From positions 1 through 61,594 of the forward strand of contig NZ_VSKM01000017.1 in assembly GCF_008086175.1 (NCBI RefSeq): 61,594 bases of DNA. The letters are read 5' to 3'. The first letter of the stretch is position 1, and each line of letters starts with the position of its first letter. Positions 1 through 9,123 of the stretch are shown here, in pieces. Under the pieces are notes generated by a model. The model did no database searches. It was given only the letters and a program-made list of their open reading frames with translations, and was not told the origin of the DNA. This DNA is from Bizionia saleffrena (GTDB lineage Bacteria > Bacteroidota > Bacteroidia > Flavobacteriales > Flavobacteriaceae). The position numbers and the translations under genes were made by a program.

Positions 1-657
1 GACTTTAACGGAACGGATACGTTTAATTACACCGTAACGGTAACCAACCCTGATGGAAGTACAACCACAGAAACAGCAACAGTAACGGTAACGGTGAACC
101 CAAGCGATGATGCAAATGACGACACAGCAACAACGGATGAGGATACAGCAGTTGCTATTGATGTCTTAGATAATGATACGTTCGATCCATCAAGTACAAT
201 AGAAGTAACAGATGCAACAGCTCCAGCAAACGGAACTGTAGTTATTAATCCTGACGGCACAGTAACGTACACACCAGACCCTGACTTTAACGGAACGGAT
301 ACGTTTAATTACACCGTAACGGTAACCAACCCTGATGGAAGTACAACCACAGAAACAGCAACAGTAACGGTAACGGTGAACCCAAGCGATGATGCAAATG
401 ACGACACAGCAACAACGGATGAGGATACAGCAGTTGCTATTGATGTCTTAGATAATGATACGTTCGATCCATCAAGTACAATAGAAGTAACAGATGCAAC
501 AGCTCCAGCAAACGGAACTGTAGTTATTAATCCTGACGGCACAGTAACGTACACACCAGACCCTGACTTTAACGGAACGGATACGTTTAATTACACCGTA
601 ACGGTAACCAACCCTGATGGGAGTACAACCACAGAAACAGCGACGGTAACCGTTATG
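1..657 (+). repeat. 282-bp in-frame tandem repeat, near-identical copies
   Basis: Bases 1-93, 283-375 and 565-657 are corresponding parts of a 282-bp (94-codon) unit. Full units lie at 94-375 and 376-657; the partial unit at 1-93 matches 283-375 base for base. The last unit differs only at a few bases near its end (for example GGA to GGG at about 620 and changes at about 640-657). A further unit at 658-951 has the same protein pattern but is strongly diverged. The array continues beyond the left edge. Confidence 0.95.
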
Positions 658-2241
658 GTAACGCCAGTTGCGGATATTGTAGCCGATACAGATACCACGC
701 CAGAAGACACGGCAGTGACTACGGATGTGTTAGCAAATGATACGTTTACAGGAGTCTATGGAACAGATTATACCGTTACCAATACAACGACTCCAGCGAA
801 TGGAGCTGTAGTAATCAACTCTGACGGAACAATTACATACACTCCAAATGCAGACTTTAATGGTACGGATAGTTACGAGTATACAGTTACAGTAAACAAT
901 CCCGATGGAACCACCACCACAGAAACAACTACGGTAACCATTACGGTAGCGCCAGAACCAGACACAGATGGCGACGGGGTACTTGATGGCACAGAAGTAG
1001 CAAACGGCACCGATCCAAACGATCCATGTGATTATAACATCGAAGATATTACCTTACCAATCACGGCAACGACGGATTGTGATAATGATGGCTTAATGGA
1101 TGCTGAAGAAATCAACGGTCCCGATGGCGACCCAAATACACCAGACGGTACAGATCCAACAAATCCAGATACTGATGGTGATGGCGTTCTTGACGGCACA
1201 GAGGTAGCCAATGGCACCGATCCAAACGATGAATGTGATTTCAACTTTGAAGATATTACAGAACCTGTGAACTCAAATTACTTAGATGCAGACTGTGATA
1301 ACGATGGGGTAACTAATGGAACAGAAATAGCGGACGGTACAGATCCTGTAGATCCTTGTGACTTAGTTATCGCAAATCAAGATGCGAATGCAGATTTAAC
1401 ATTTTGGAATAGTCTTGACTGTGATGGAGACGGTGTAATCAACGGTGATGAATTAAATCCTATTAATGGTGGTAACTCAACTAATGTATTTGATCCGTGT
1501 GATTTTTATCTTGAAGACGTTACGGTTGCACAATCTCAAGAATGGAGTAACGGCGATTGTGACCAAGATAATGTGCCTAACGGCGAAGAATTACCTAACG
1601 GTGATACAGATGGCGACGGCATACCTAACTATTTAGACTCGGACGATGATAATGATGGGGTAGATACGATCAATGAAGATTATACTAATGTAGATGTAAC
1701 AGACGGTTCTGTAGATCCAAACGGTAATGGAAATCCTATAGATAATGATACAGACGGAGATAGTACACCAGATTATTTAGACCCAGATGATGATGGTGAT
1801 GGTATCCCTACAATCTTAGAAGGAGCAGATCCTAATGGTGACGGTATTGGATTTGGTGGTGACGCAGTTGATAGTAATGGAAACGGATTACCTGATTATT
1901 TAGAAGTTAATAATGGAAATCCGACTGAAGAAGACGGTATCGAAGTATTTAATGTTATAACACCTAATGGAGATGGTGACAATGATGTGCTTGTTATTAG
2001 AAATTTAGAGTTATACCCAAACAATACGCTTGAAATATATAACAGATGGGGAGTTATTGTATATGAAACAAGTAGTTATGGTCAAAATGGAAATTATTTT
2101 ACAGGAGAATCTAACGGAAGAGTAACTATTTCGAAAGAGAATCAACTACCAATTGGAACGTACTTCTACATCCTTAAATATACAAACGATGCCACGGGCG
2201 ATAACAAGTCTAAAGCGGGATATCTATACATTCAACGATAA
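1..2241 (+). CDS. Large repetitive surface adhesin with T9SS type B sorting domain (5' end outside window)
   Basis: The reading frame is open from base 1, so the start lies upstream; the first in-frame GTG at 94 is inside a repeat and is not a start. Seen: cadherin/Ig-like repeats of 94 residues ([16 protein letters not shown], then [13 protein letters not shown]), then thrombospondin type 3-like calcium motifs ([21 protein letters not shown]) between about 958 and 1920, with paired Cys (NDPCD, TDCD). The last 90 or so residues ([30 protein letters not shown]) are the gliding-motility-associated C-terminal domain, the type B T9SS signal. Known of the family: such proteins are exported by T9SS, need a SprF/PorP-type partner, and often serve as cell-surface adhesins or motility adhesins like SprB. 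The next two genes fit that partnership. The specific ligand is unknown. Confidence 0.9.
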   Translation, partial: DFNGTDTFNYTVTVTNPDGSTTTETATVTVTVNPSDDANDDTATTDEDTAVAIDVLDNDTFDPSSTIEVTDATAPANGTVVINPDGTVTYTPDPDFNGTDTFNYTVTVTNPDGSTTTETATVTVTVNPSDDANDDTATTDEDTAVAIDVLDNDTFDPSSTIEVTDATAPANGTVVINPDGTVTYTPDPDFNGTDTFNYTVTVTNPDGSTTTETATVTVMVTPVADIVADTDTTPEDTAVTTDVLANDTFTGVYGTDYTVTNTTTPANGAVVINSDGTITYTPNADFNGTDSYEYTVTVNNPDGTTTTETTTVTITVAPEPDTDGDGVLDGTEVANGTDPNDPCDYNIEDITLPITATTDCDNDGLMDAEEINGPDGDPNTPDGTDPTNPDTDGDGVLDGTEVANGTDPNDECDFNFEDITEPVNSNYLDADCDNDGVTNGTEIADGTDPVDPCDLVIANQDANADLTFWNSLDCDGDGVINGDELNPINGGNSTNVFDPCDFYLEDVTVAQSQEWSNGDCDQDNVPNGEELPNGDTDGDGIPNYLDSDDDNDGVDTINEDYTNVDVTDGSVDPNGNGNPIDNDTDGDSTPDYLDPDDDGDGIPTILEGADPNGDGIGFGGDAVDSNGNGLPDYLEVNNGNPTEEDGIEVFNVITPNGDGDNDVLVIRNLELYPNNTLEIYNRWGVIVYETSSYGQNGNYFTGESNGRVTISKENQLPIGTYFYILKYTNDATGDNKSKAGYLYIQR

Positions 2242-2299
2242 TAAAAAACTAAAAAGGAGGTGATTTAATAGTGTCTCTTATAATTATAATTTTAGAATA

Positions 2300-3241
2300 A
2301 TGAAAAACAGATTATTAATTTTTGTACTTCTTACAAGCCTTAGTTTTTTAACCGAAGCCAATGCACAGCAAGATGCTCAGTTTACACAATATATGTATAA
2401 TACTATGAGTGTAAATCCAGCCTATGCAGGACAGAGAGAAACGTTAAGTGCTTTACTTTTACACAGATCGCAATGGGTTGGTCTAGATGGAGCTCCAAGC
2501 ACTCAAACTTTTAATGTTCATTCACCTTTAGATTACGACGGCCGTTTAGGGTTGGGAGCCTCAATTGTAAATGATAAAATAGGACCAACTCAAGAAACGT
2601 ATTTCGATATTGATTTTTCCTATACCGTTAATACATCATACGATGGTCGCTTATCTTTCGGAATAAAAGCGGGTGGCCATTTTTTAGATGTCGATTATAC
2701 AAAACTTAATCAATACAACCCTAGTGATGTGCTGTTAAGATCTAATATCGAAAATAAATTTTCTCCTAATGTTGGTGTTGGTTTATATTATCGTGGAGGC
2801 GACAAATGGTATTTAGGGCTATCTGCTCCTAATTTATTAGAAACTGAACATTTTGGAAATAACGATGAACAAATTTATTCCACAGCAGCAGAGAGTATTC
2901 ATTATTATTTAATTAGTGGCTATGTCTTTGATGTGAATCCGGATTTAAAATTAAAACCAGCCATTTTATTTAAAGGTGTAAAAGGTGCGCCATTACAAGC
3001 AGACTTATCTGTAAATGCACTATTAAGAGATAAGTTGTCTTTAGGTGTTGCTTACAGGTGGAGCGCCGCTTTTAGTGGTTTATTGGGATATCAATTAACT
3101 GAAGATTTAATGTTAGGTATTGCTTACGATAAAGAAGTAACAGATTTAGGTAAAACGAAATACGAAAAAGGATCGTTTGAATTCTTTTTAAGATTTGAAT
3201 TATTTAAAAACTCTAGAATATTATCGCCAAGATTCTTCTAA
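2300..3241 (+). CDS. PorP/SprF family type IX secretion membrane protein
   Basis: A 313-residue outer-membrane protein. A signal peptide (residues 1-22, ending ANA) is followed by the family hallmark: QDAQFTQYMYN, then NPAYAG, then HRSQWVGLDGAP (residues about 23-65). The rest is alternating beta strands with GLGASI and SFGIKAG patterns, ending in F as expected of a barrel. Known: PorP/SprF proteins are needed to export or attach type B-sorted T9SS substrates; F. johnsoniae SprF does this for SprB. It lies 58 bases after the adhesin and 18 bases before the OmpA gene, so the three are probably one operon, and this is likely the dedicated partner of the upstream adhesin (inference). A stretch AAAAAGGAGG at about 2249-2258 between the genes looks like a Shine-Dalgarno core but is too far from this ATG to act on it. 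Confidence 0.9.
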   Translation: MKNRLLIFVLLTSLSFLTEANAQQDAQFTQYMYNTMSVNPAYAGQRETLSALLLHRSQWVGLDGAPSTQTFNVHSPLDYDGRLGLGASIVNDKIGPTQETYFDIDFSYTVNTSYDGRLSFGIKAGGHFLDVDYTKLNQYNPSDVLLRSNIENKFSPNVGVGLYYRGGDKWYLGLSAPNLLETEHFGNNDEQIYSTAAESIHYYLISGYVFDVNPDLKLKPAILFKGVKGAPLQADLSVNALLRDKLSLGVAYRWSAAFSGLLGYQLTEDLMLGIAYDKEVTDLGKTKYEKGSFEFFLRFELFKNSRILSPRFF

Positions 3242-3259
3242 CAACAGAATTAAAATATT

Positions 3260-5194
3260 ATGATGAAAAATAAAATACAACTACTTATACTAACGGTATT
3301 GCTTAGTTTCAACTCTGTAATAGCGCAAGAACAAGATGTCATTAATTCTAAAGTCGATAGAGATTACAATAATCTATCCTATAAAAAGGTCATTCAAAAT
3401 CTAACTAAATATGTAGAAGACGGAGTAGAAAGTCCGCAAGTATTAGCAAAATTAGGTAATGCATACTATTTTAACGCAGATATGATTGAGGCATCAAAAT
3501 GGTATGATTTATTACTTAAAACCGATGCTGATAGTGATACAGAGTACTATTATAGATACGCTATGAGCTTAAAGGCTATTGGTAAATACGAAATGGGAAA
3601 TAAGTATATGAAAAAGTTTGCGGTGTTAAACCCTACTGATTCACGCGCCATTATGTTTTCAAATTCTCCAGATTATTTAACAACAATCGATAAATTATCA
3701 GGAAATTTTAGTGTCGAAAATCTGTCAACAAACACAAAGTATTCAGATTTTGGAACATCGTATTATAATAATGGGATTGTATTCGCTTCCTCTAGAGGCG
3801 AAGGGAAATTATACAAGTGGAATGAACAACCGTTCTTAGATTTATTTTATAAAGCCGATTCTTCATCTGTTGCAGCACCTTTTTCAAATAAAATAAATAC
3901 GAAATATCACGAATCATCAACGTCTTTTACAAAAGATGGAAAGACGATATATTTCACGAGAAATAATTATTTCAAAGGAAAAACTAGTAAAAGTGATGAT
4001 AAGGTTAACGGACTTAAAATTTTTAAAGCTACTTTTAAAGATGGTGAATGGGGAGATATTGTAAGTCTTCCTTTTAATAATGATAATTACAATGTCGCAC
4101 ATCCAGCGTTGAGTCTAGATGAGAACACACTATATTTTGCGTCCGATATGGCCGGGTCCTTGGGGAAATCAGATTTATATATGGTAGATGTTAATACCGA
4201 TGGTACGTATGGAGAGCCGATAAATTTAGGCGATAGAATTAATACAGAAGGCCGTGAAAACTTTCCCTTTGTGAGTAATAATGGTACATTATATTTTTCA
4301 TCAGATGGTCATTTAGGTTTAGGGGGGTTAGATCTATTTTATACCAATATTGAAAGTGAAAACCCGCAGGTTTTAAACTTAGGAAAAACCATTAATAGCT
4401 CTCGTGACGACTTTGAATTTATTATAGATGAGTTTAAAAACACAGGATATCTAACTTCAAATCGATTAAAAGGAAAAGGAGATGACGATATTTATAAATT
4501 CAGAAGAAATGAGTGTAACCAATTAATTTCAGGAATTCTTGTAGATAATAGAATTAATAAAGAAATTTCTGGGGCCAAAATTGTGGTCTATAATTTAGAA
4601 ACAGATAAAGAGGTTTATAGATTTATAACAGATAAAAACGGAACGTTTAATTACAACTCTAATTGTAGAGAAGATAAGTACAAAGCGGTAGCAAGCAAAG
4701 AAGGTTACGCGTCGACGTCGTTAGTTTATATGATAGAACCAAATAATAGTAATGATATAACCTTAGCACTAAATCTAACTCCGAATTTTCCTTTAGTAAA
4801 AGAAGACGTTGCTCCAGTGGGAACCGATTTAACCCAATTATTAGATTTAGACCCCATTTATTTCGATTTCGATAAATCTAATATTCGTCCCGATGCCGAA
4901 AAAGAACTGCAGAAAGTCATTAGATATTTAAAAGCATTCCCAAATGTAAAATTAGACGTGCGATCGCACACCGATTCTCGAGGAAATAGAACCTATAATA
5001 TGGCGCTATCTGATAGGAGAAACGAGGCGACAAAACAATGGATTATTAAAAATGGAGATATTTCTAATAAGCGAATTTCAGGAAAAGGTTACGGTGAAAA
5101 CCAATTGGTCAATGCCTGCACGAGCACAGTTGAATGTGGAGAGGAAGAACATCAAAAAAACCGGAGAAGTATGTTTGTTATTTCGGGGAATTAA
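3260..5194 (+). CDS. OmpA family protein with TPR, PD40 propeller and carboxypeptidase-regulatory domain
   Basis: 644 residues. Order seen: signal peptide (1-22, ending IAQ); TPR-like helices (about 30-125, AKLGNAYYFN, YYYRYAMSLKAIGKYE); PD40/WD40-like propeller blades (about 165-420, TIYFTRNN, TLYFASDM, TLYFSSDG, DDIYKFRR); a carboxypeptidase-regulatory-like beta sandwich (about 425-505, NKEISGAKIVVY); and a C-terminal OmpA peptidoglycan-binding domain (about 535-644, YFDFDKSNIRPDA, VRSHTDSRGN, LSDRRNEATKQWI). Known: proteins of this make-up, such as PorE, tether T9SS parts to peptidoglycan and commonly follow PorP/SprF genes. Start: the ATG at 3260 is followed at once by a second ATG at 3263; either may be used. 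Confidence 0.88.
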   Translation: MMKNKIQLLILTVLLSFNSVIAQEQDVINSKVDRDYNNLSYKKVIQNLTKYVEDGVESPQVLAKLGNAYYFNADMIEASKWYDLLLKTDADSDTEYYYRYAMSLKAIGKYEMGNKYMKKFAVLNPTDSRAIMFSNSPDYLTTIDKLSGNFSVENLSTNTKYSDFGTSYYNNGIVFASSRGEGKLYKWNEQPFLDLFYKADSSSVAAPFSNKINTKYHESSTSFTKDGKTIYFTRNNYFKGKTSKSDDKVNGLKIFKATFKDGEWGDIVSLPFNNDNYNVAHPALSLDENTLYFASDMAGSLGKSDLYMVDVNTDGTYGEPINLGDRINTEGRENFPFVSNNGTLYFSSDGHLGLGGLDLFYTNIESENPQVLNLGKTINSSRDDFEFIIDEFKNTGYLTSNRLKGKGDDDIYKFRRNECNQLISGILVDNRINKEISGAKIVVYNLETDKEVYRFITDKNGTFNYNSNCREDKYKAVASKEGYASTSLVYMIEPNNSNDITLALNLTPNFPLVKEDVAPVGTDLTQLLDLDPIYFDFDKSNIRPDAEKELQKVIRYLKAFPNVKLDVRSHTDSRGNRTYNMALSDRRNEATKQWIIKNGDISNKRISGKGYGENQLVNACTSTVECGEEEHQKNRRSMFVISGN

Positions 5195-5214
5195 TAACTG
5201 TTTTACCTATTTAT

Positions 5215-5255
5215 ATAACAAAAGAGCATCTTCGTAGTGGAGGTGCTTTTTTGTT
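5215..5255 (+). terminator. Rho-independent terminator after the adhesin operon
   Basis: AGCATCTTC at 5225-5233 pairs with GGAGGTGCT at 5239-5247 (9 bp, three G-T pairs), followed by a T run and flanked by complementary AACAAAAG/TTTTTTGTT. It closes the adhesin-PorP-OmpA unit. Confidence 0.8.
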
Positions 5256-5311
5256 ATAAAGCGCAAAGCTTAAAAATTAATTAAAAAGGGCATTTAATAA
5301 AGGCTATTTTG

Positions 5312-5319
5312 TAAATTTG
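5312..5319 (+). promoter_or_regulatory. Candidate -7 box for idi
   Basis: TAAATTTG matches the Bacteroidota TAnnTTTG element and lies 23 bases before the idi ATG. No TTG is seen at the usual upstream spacing, so this is moderate evidence only. Confidence 0.45.
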
Positions 5320-5342
5320 AAAAAAACCATTTAAAAATTGAT

Positions 5343-5882
5343 ATGCTAGAAGAAAAGGTGATTTTAGTTAATGAAAAAGACGAACAAATTGGTTTAATGC
5401 CAAAAATGGAAGCCCATGAAAAAGCACTATTACATCGCGCCTTTTCTGTTTTCGTTTTTAATGATAAGAACGAATTAATGATTCAACAACGGGCGCTATC
5501 AAAATACCATACACCAGGATTATGGACCAATACGTGTTGCAGTCACCAACGGGAAGGAGAAAGTAATTTAGAAGCAGGAAAACGGCGTTTGCAGGAAGAA
5601 ATGGGGTTTGTAACAGAGCTCGAAGAACGAACGTCTTTTATTTACAAAGCACCGTTTGAAAATGGATTAACAGAGCACGAATACGATCATATTATGATAG
5701 GGCGTTTTAATGGCGAACCACTAATAAATCCAGAGGAAGTAGAGGCTTATAAATGGATGCTTTTAGAAGATGTTAAAATGGATATGAAAAATAATCCTGA
5801 GGTGTATACGGCTTGGTTTAAAATTATTTTTGATAAATTTTACGAATTTATAAATATTAATGATGAGAGTAACAGTAAGTAG
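5343..5882 (+). CDS. idi: Isopentenyl-diphosphate delta-isomerase, type 1
   Basis: 179 residues, the usual length for this Nudix-fold enzyme, which interconverts IPP and DMAPP in the isoprenoid pathway in the cytoplasm. Seen: GLWTNTCCSHQREGE at 59-73, which carries the catalytic Cys (Cys66 by alignment with the E. coli motif) and metal-binding His68; the Nudix-like EAGKRRLQEEMGF; and the acidic EHEYDH segment (about 116-121) that supplies the second catalytic Glu and metal ligands. The last 23 bases overlap queD in another frame, so the two are probably translationally coupled. Confidence 0.93.
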   Translation: MLEEKVILVNEKDEQIGLMPKMEAHEKALLHRAFSVFVFNDKNELMIQQRALSKYHTPGLWTNTCCSHQREGESNLEAGKRRLQEEMGFVTELEERTSFIYKAPFENGLTEHEYDHIMIGRFNGEPLINPEEVEAYKWMLLEDVKMDMKNNPEVYTAWFKIIFDKFYEFININDESNSK

Positions 5883-6273
5883 AAAAGCGCACTTTAATGC
5901 GGCGCATAGATTATATAGAAAAGACTGGACAGACGAAAAAAATGACGCTGTTTTTGGTTTGTGTAATAATCCTAATTTCCACGGTCATAACTACGATTTA
6001 ATAGCTAGCGTTACAGGAGATATTGATACGGAAACCGGCTATGTTATAGACATTAAAACGTTGAAAGATATCATTAAGGCGGAAGTTGAAGACGCTTTCG
6101 ATCATAAAAATCTTAATTTAGATGTCCCAGAATTTAAAGAATTAATACCTACGGCAGAAAATATTGTGGTCGTAATTTACAATAAAATAAAAAACAAACT
6201 TAAAGAAGGCTTAGACTTAGAAGTCACACTTTACGAGACGCCCCGTAACTTTGTTAGTTACGCTGGTCAATAA
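5860..6273 (+). CDS. queD: 6-carboxy-5,6,7,8-tetrahydropterin synthase (QueD/PTPS family)
   Basis: 137 residues. Converts 7,8-dihydroneopterin triphosphate to 6-carboxytetrahydropterin in queuosine/7-deazaguanine synthesis. Seen: zinc ligands His16 (HFNAAHRL) and His41/His43 (FHGHNY), the nucleophile Cys35 (FGLCNNPNF), and a late Glu (TLYETPRN). PTPS-II-like proteins have other motifs; the C-x5-HGH spacing here fits QueD. No other queuosine gene is in the window. The start is either of two adjacent ATGs (5860, 5863), both inside the end of idi. Confidence 0.88.
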   Translation: MMRVTVSRKAHFNAAHRLYRKDWTDEKNDAVFGLCNNPNFHGHNYDLIASVTGDIDTETGYVIDIKTLKDIIKAEVEDAFDHKNLNLDVPEFKELIPTAENIVVVIYNKIKNKLKEGLDLEVTLYETPRNFVSYAGQ

Positions 6274-6281
6274 TCCTTATT

Positions 6282-7256
6282 ATGGAGCAGACCCTTTATC
6301 CGCTTAAATTCACTCCTATTTTAAAAGAAAAAATTTGGGGTGGTACAAAATTAAAAACACTTCTTAATAGAGAAAGTGATCTTCCGAATATTGGAGAAAG
6401 CTGGGAGATTAGTGGTGTAAAAGACGATACTTCTATTGTAAGTAACGGGGCGTTCAAGGGGACTTCTTTAAACAGTCTTCAAGATTTGTTAAAAGAAGAT
6501 TTAGTAGGAGCTAAGAACTATAAAGATTTTGGAGAGAAATTTCCGCTATTAATTAAGTTTATAGATGCCAAAACGGATTTATCCATTCAGCTTCATCCCA
6601 ATGATGCTTTAGCTACCAAGCGCCATAATTCTTTCGGTAAAACAGAAATGTGGTATGTTTTACAAGCAAATAAAGGATCTAATCTAATCGTTGGCTTTAA
6701 TCAACAGGTAGATAAAGCGGTGTATCAAAAACATGTAGAGGAAAAAACACTCACACAAATTCTTAATACTGAAAACGTAGAAGAAGGAGATGCCTACTTT
6801 ATTGGAGTGGGACGTATTCACGCTATTGGAGCGGGAGTTATGGTCGCAGAAATACAACAAACTAGCGATATCACGTATCGTATTTACGATTGGGACAGAG
6901 TAGACGACCAAGGAAACAAAAGAGAATTACATACCCAGTGGGCCTTAGGAGCCATCGATTTTAGTATGAAAAATGATTTTAAATTATCGTATTCCAAAAC
7001 AAAAAATGAGACACACAAGATTGTAAGTTGTAGCTATTTTACAACTAATTACATTCATTTGGAAGCTGAAACGATAAATAAAATAAATACGTTCGATTCA
7101 TTTATAGTGTATATGTGTGTAGATGGTGAAGCCACCATTACTTATAACCAGGAAACAACCCAAATAATAAAAGGAGAAACCGTTTTATTACCAGCAGCAC
7201 TTTTAGAATATGAAATTACCTCGAAAAAAGGTAAACTATTAGAAGTTTATGTGTAA
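6282..7256 (+). CDS. manA: Mannose-6-phosphate isomerase, class I
   Basis: 324 residues, typical of short class I phosphomannose isomerases (cupin fold, zinc enzyme), which interconvert fructose-6-P and mannose-6-P to feed GDP-mannose and glycan synthesis. Seen: KEKIWGGTKL near the N-terminus, SIQLHPND with the zinc-binding Gln/His at about 101-107, KTEMWYVL with the zinc-binding Glu, RIHAIGAGVMVAEIQQTSD with the third His, and TYRIYDWDR. It starts 8 bases after queD, so it probably belongs to an idi-queD-manA operon. Confidence 0.92.
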   Translation: MEQTLYPLKFTPILKEKIWGGTKLKTLLNRESDLPNIGESWEISGVKDDTSIVSNGAFKGTSLNSLQDLLKEDLVGAKNYKDFGEKFPLLIKFIDAKTDLSIQLHPNDALATKRHNSFGKTEMWYVLQANKGSNLIVGFNQQVDKAVYQKHVEEKTLTQILNTENVEEGDAYFIGVGRIHAIGAGVMVAEIQQTSDITYRIYDWDRVDDQGNKRELHTQWALGAIDFSMKNDFKLSYSKTKNETHKIVSCSYFTTNYIHLEAETINKINTFDSFIVYMCVDGEATITYNQETTQIIKGETVLLPAALLEYEITSKKGKLLEVYV

Positions 7257-7261
7257 TTTTG
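7254..7261 (+). promoter_or_regulatory. Candidate -7 box for the 89-residue gene
   Basis: TAATTTTG followed by CAC overlaps the manA stop codon and sits 25 bases before the next ATG. It matches TAnnTTTG; no clear upstream TTG. Confidence 0.45.
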
Positions 7262-7286
7262 CACTCAAATTAAATTAAAGAATATT

Positions 7287-7556
7287 ATGGCAAACAAGAG
7301 AGACCTTAAAAAAGATATAAACTACGTATTAGGAGATATTATCGAAGCAGTTTATGTATGGCAATATACTAATACAGAAAAAGACCCAAAAGCTAGTGAA
7401 GCAGTTATTGATGAGGCAATCATAACTTTCGATGAATTAATTGAAAAAGTTAATGATAGAAAAGTTGAGGACAAAAAAGCTCATTTTAAGGCGATTAACA
7501 CAGAACTTGAAGAAAAGGGTCGTGCTTTAATAGAAAAGATTAATAATTTAGGGTAA
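7287..7556 (+). CDS. Small conserved-looking helical protein, function unknown
   Basis: 89 residues, highly charged (many Lys, Glu, Asp), predicted all-helical and soluble: no signal peptide and no membrane segment. It begins MANKRDLKKDINYVLGDII and contains heptad-like runs (ITFDELIEKVNDRKVEDKKAHF, then LEEKGRALIEKIN). It has its own candidate promoter and ends 57 bases before tRNA-Thr. I believe similar short proteins occur widely in flavobacteria, but I cannot name a domain. Coding is supported by start position, promoter and typical codon usage. Confidence 0.75.
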   Translation: MANKRDLKKDINYVLGDIIEAVYVWQYTNTEKDPKASEAVIDEAIITFDELIEKVNDRKVEDKKAHFKAINTELEEKGRALIEKINNLG

Positions 7557-7573
7557 ATTTCTACCTAAAAAGT

Positions 7574-7603
7574 TTGCAGGTATGAAATTCAATACTATAT
7601 TTG
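7574..7603 (+). promoter_or_regulatory. Promoter of tRNA-Thr
   Basis: TTG at 7574-7576, a 19-base spacer, and TATATTTG at 7596-7603 match the full Bacteroidota consensus. The -7 box ends 10 bases before the mature tRNA start. Confidence 0.8.
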
Positions 7604-7613
7604 CACTCGCTTT

Positions 7614-7687
7614 GCCGATGTAGCTCAGCTGGCTAGAGCAGCTGATTTGTAATCAGCAGGTCGTGGGTTCGAGTCCCTCCATCGGCT
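7614..7687 (+). tRNA. tRNA-Thr (anticodon TGT)
   Basis: Acceptor GCCGATG (7614-7620) pairs with CATCGGC; the anticodon stem GCTGA/TCAGC encloses TTTGTAA, anticodon TGT, reading ACA. The T loop is TTCGAGT; the T stem has one T-T opposition. The discriminator is T and no CCA is encoded. Confidence 0.95.
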
Positions 7688-7695
7688 CAAAGTTA

Positions 7696-7724
7696 AACCA
7701 CTCTTTTTTAGAGTGGTTTTTTTG
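7696..7724 (+). terminator. Terminator after tRNA-Thr
   Basis: AACCACTCT (7696-7704) pairs with AGAGTGGTT (7710-7718), followed by a T run. Confidence 0.85.
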
Positions 7725-8317
7725 GTTTTATACCTACCGTTAAAAGCCGTGTTAAATACCATTCTTTACCAATCCTCGTGTTAAACAAAGATCAAATGGA
7801 TCAAATTTCAAGAAATCTGTTGTATCACTTCGTAATTGCTATTTCCAATACTACTAGTTTACACTTTATACATGATCATTCTTAAAAGAGGTGTGTAGAG
7901 ATGTCCGAGATTTTCAAACATCCGGAATAGAGAATTCAATCTAATTCTTAATGCACGTAAAGCCTGCGAATGCACTCATTATAAAATCAAGCCTACGCTT
8001 GGGCATTAGCAACTCTTTTCTATTTAGAACTTTATAAGTAACCTCTGGACTGTGCTCGAGGGGACAATTTTAATACTTTTTAAATCTACTTTTTAGGTAC
8101 AGTTTTACGCTTTAGGTTAATGTAGCCTGCAGCCAATAGAGTTGCCGAAAGACAATATAAAGTGACGGCCTTTTATATGCGCTATAGCATAGTTAAAATT
8201 TGAAATAGATATAGACTATCCAAACAATTTTCGGTTGCGTTAGGACGGTTAATTGTAAGATGATTTATGGTCGCCTATTTTAAAATATTGTAGAACAACA
8301 CTAAATGCAATCCATAA
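7725..8317. other. 593-bp gap with no recognisable gene
   Basis: No convincing ORF on either strand. It holds one copy of a short dispersed element (8041-8071, listed separately) and otherwise AT-rich sequence with scattered stops. It could be decayed accessory DNA next to a tRNA gene, but no att repeat or integrase remnant was recognised. Confidence 0.5.
8041..8071 (+). repeat. Dispersed intergenic element, copy 1
   Basis: About 31 bases with core CTGTGCTCGAGGGGACAA. The reverse complement of 32006-32036 matches about 25 of 31 positions (core CTGCGCTCGAGACGACAA). Both copies lie in long gaps without genes. Confidence 0.55.
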
Positions 8318-8349
8318 AAAAAGCTTCACTATAATTAGTGAAGCTTTTT
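8318..8349. terminator. Terminator, probably for the DUF4369 lipoprotein (minus strand)
   Basis: A perfect 13-bp stem, AAAAAGCTTCACT (8318-8330) with AGTGAAGCTTTTT (8337-8349) and a 6-base loop. It is symmetric and can work on both strands; the only nearby gene ending here is the leftward one at 8375. Confidence 0.8.
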
Positions 8350-8374
8350 ATGTTTTGGAAAGCGTTTAAAGCTA

Positions 8375-9070
8375 TTATTCTTCCGTTTTAATTCTATCTA
8401 TAAACTGTTGTAAGTTTTTACCATACAACGATGTTTTTACTGCTTTGTTTAATGCGTTATTAATGGTGTCTAGCAATTTAATATTAGCATCGTACAACTC
8501 AGTCAGCGCTAAATAAGGCGCTACTTCGCTGTTTTTATGGTTTAAGGCAAAGTTAGTGGTGTATAAATACTTTCGTCGCTTAAGGCTGTTAAAAGCCATC
8601 TCTTTTTCTGTAGCTAAAATAGTGTCGTTTACTCTTAGAGCATCAAAATTCTCTTTAATTAATTCTAAACTTTTATTATTAAACTTAGACATCATCACTA
8701 AATAATCATTTAAAATATCTTGTTGCTTAGAGCCTTTTATTTCCGCGTCGTAAGCAAAGTTTTTTAAGGTCGTTTGTATTTCAGAAACGCCTTTGTCTGC
8801 GAAAAATGAAATTCGGTCTTCCTTTGCATCGTTCTTATCTAGATATAAAAAGTGAATTTGTGGTTCATCAATATAGCTTTTTAATTCAAAAGGAGTTTCT
8901 CCGTGCACGGTTACAGAATCTAAGGTCACTAGCGTAGAATCGGTAGCTTTCTTTAAATATATTGTTCCTTTTTTCAAGCCTTTAATCTGGCCTTTTACAA
9001 CAAGTGAATCGTTAGAGTTTCCGCAGTTAAATAGTAAACTTAAACTTAACAGTGCTATTAGTTTTCGCAT
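8375..9070 (-). CDS. DUF4369 domain lipoprotein
   Basis: 231 residues. Signal peptide with a lipobox ending at Cys16 (LLFNCGN). The first half matches the DUF4369 pattern (VVKGQIKGLKKGTIYLKK, then LDSVTVHGE..FEL), a beta-sandwich domain usually found in front of a thioredoxin/AhpC domain in Bacteroidota periplasmic thiol proteins. Here the second half is helical and no CxxC motif is present, so this is a DUF4369-only form without the redox domain. It is a single-gene unit followed by a strong terminator. Function unknown; location inferred to be a membrane-anchored lipoprotein. Confidence 0.75.
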   Translation of the reverse strand: MRKLIALLSLSLLFNCGNSNDSLVVKGQIKGLKKGTIYLKKATDSTLVTLDSVTVHGETPFELKSYIDEPQIHFLYLDKNDAKEDRISFFADKGVSEIQTTLKNFAYDAEIKGSKQQDILNDYLVMMSKFNNKSLELIKENFDALRVNDTILATEKEMAFNSLKRRKYLYTTNFALNHKNSEVAPYLALTELYDANIKLLDTINNALNKAVKTSLYGKNLQQFIDRIKTEE

Positions 9071-9123
9071 TATAGTATAGTGTTTTTTATAGAGCGCAAA
9101 TATGCTAAAAAATTAATTAATAA

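Noticed and set aside
27-554. Two identical 81-codon leftward ORFs
   Set aside because: They are antisense shadows of the adhesin repeats; their identity reflects the 282-bp repeat, not a gene family.
7725-8317. Integrated element beside tRNA-Thr
   Set aside because: No integrase, no repeat of the tRNA 3' end and no coding remnants were found in the gap.
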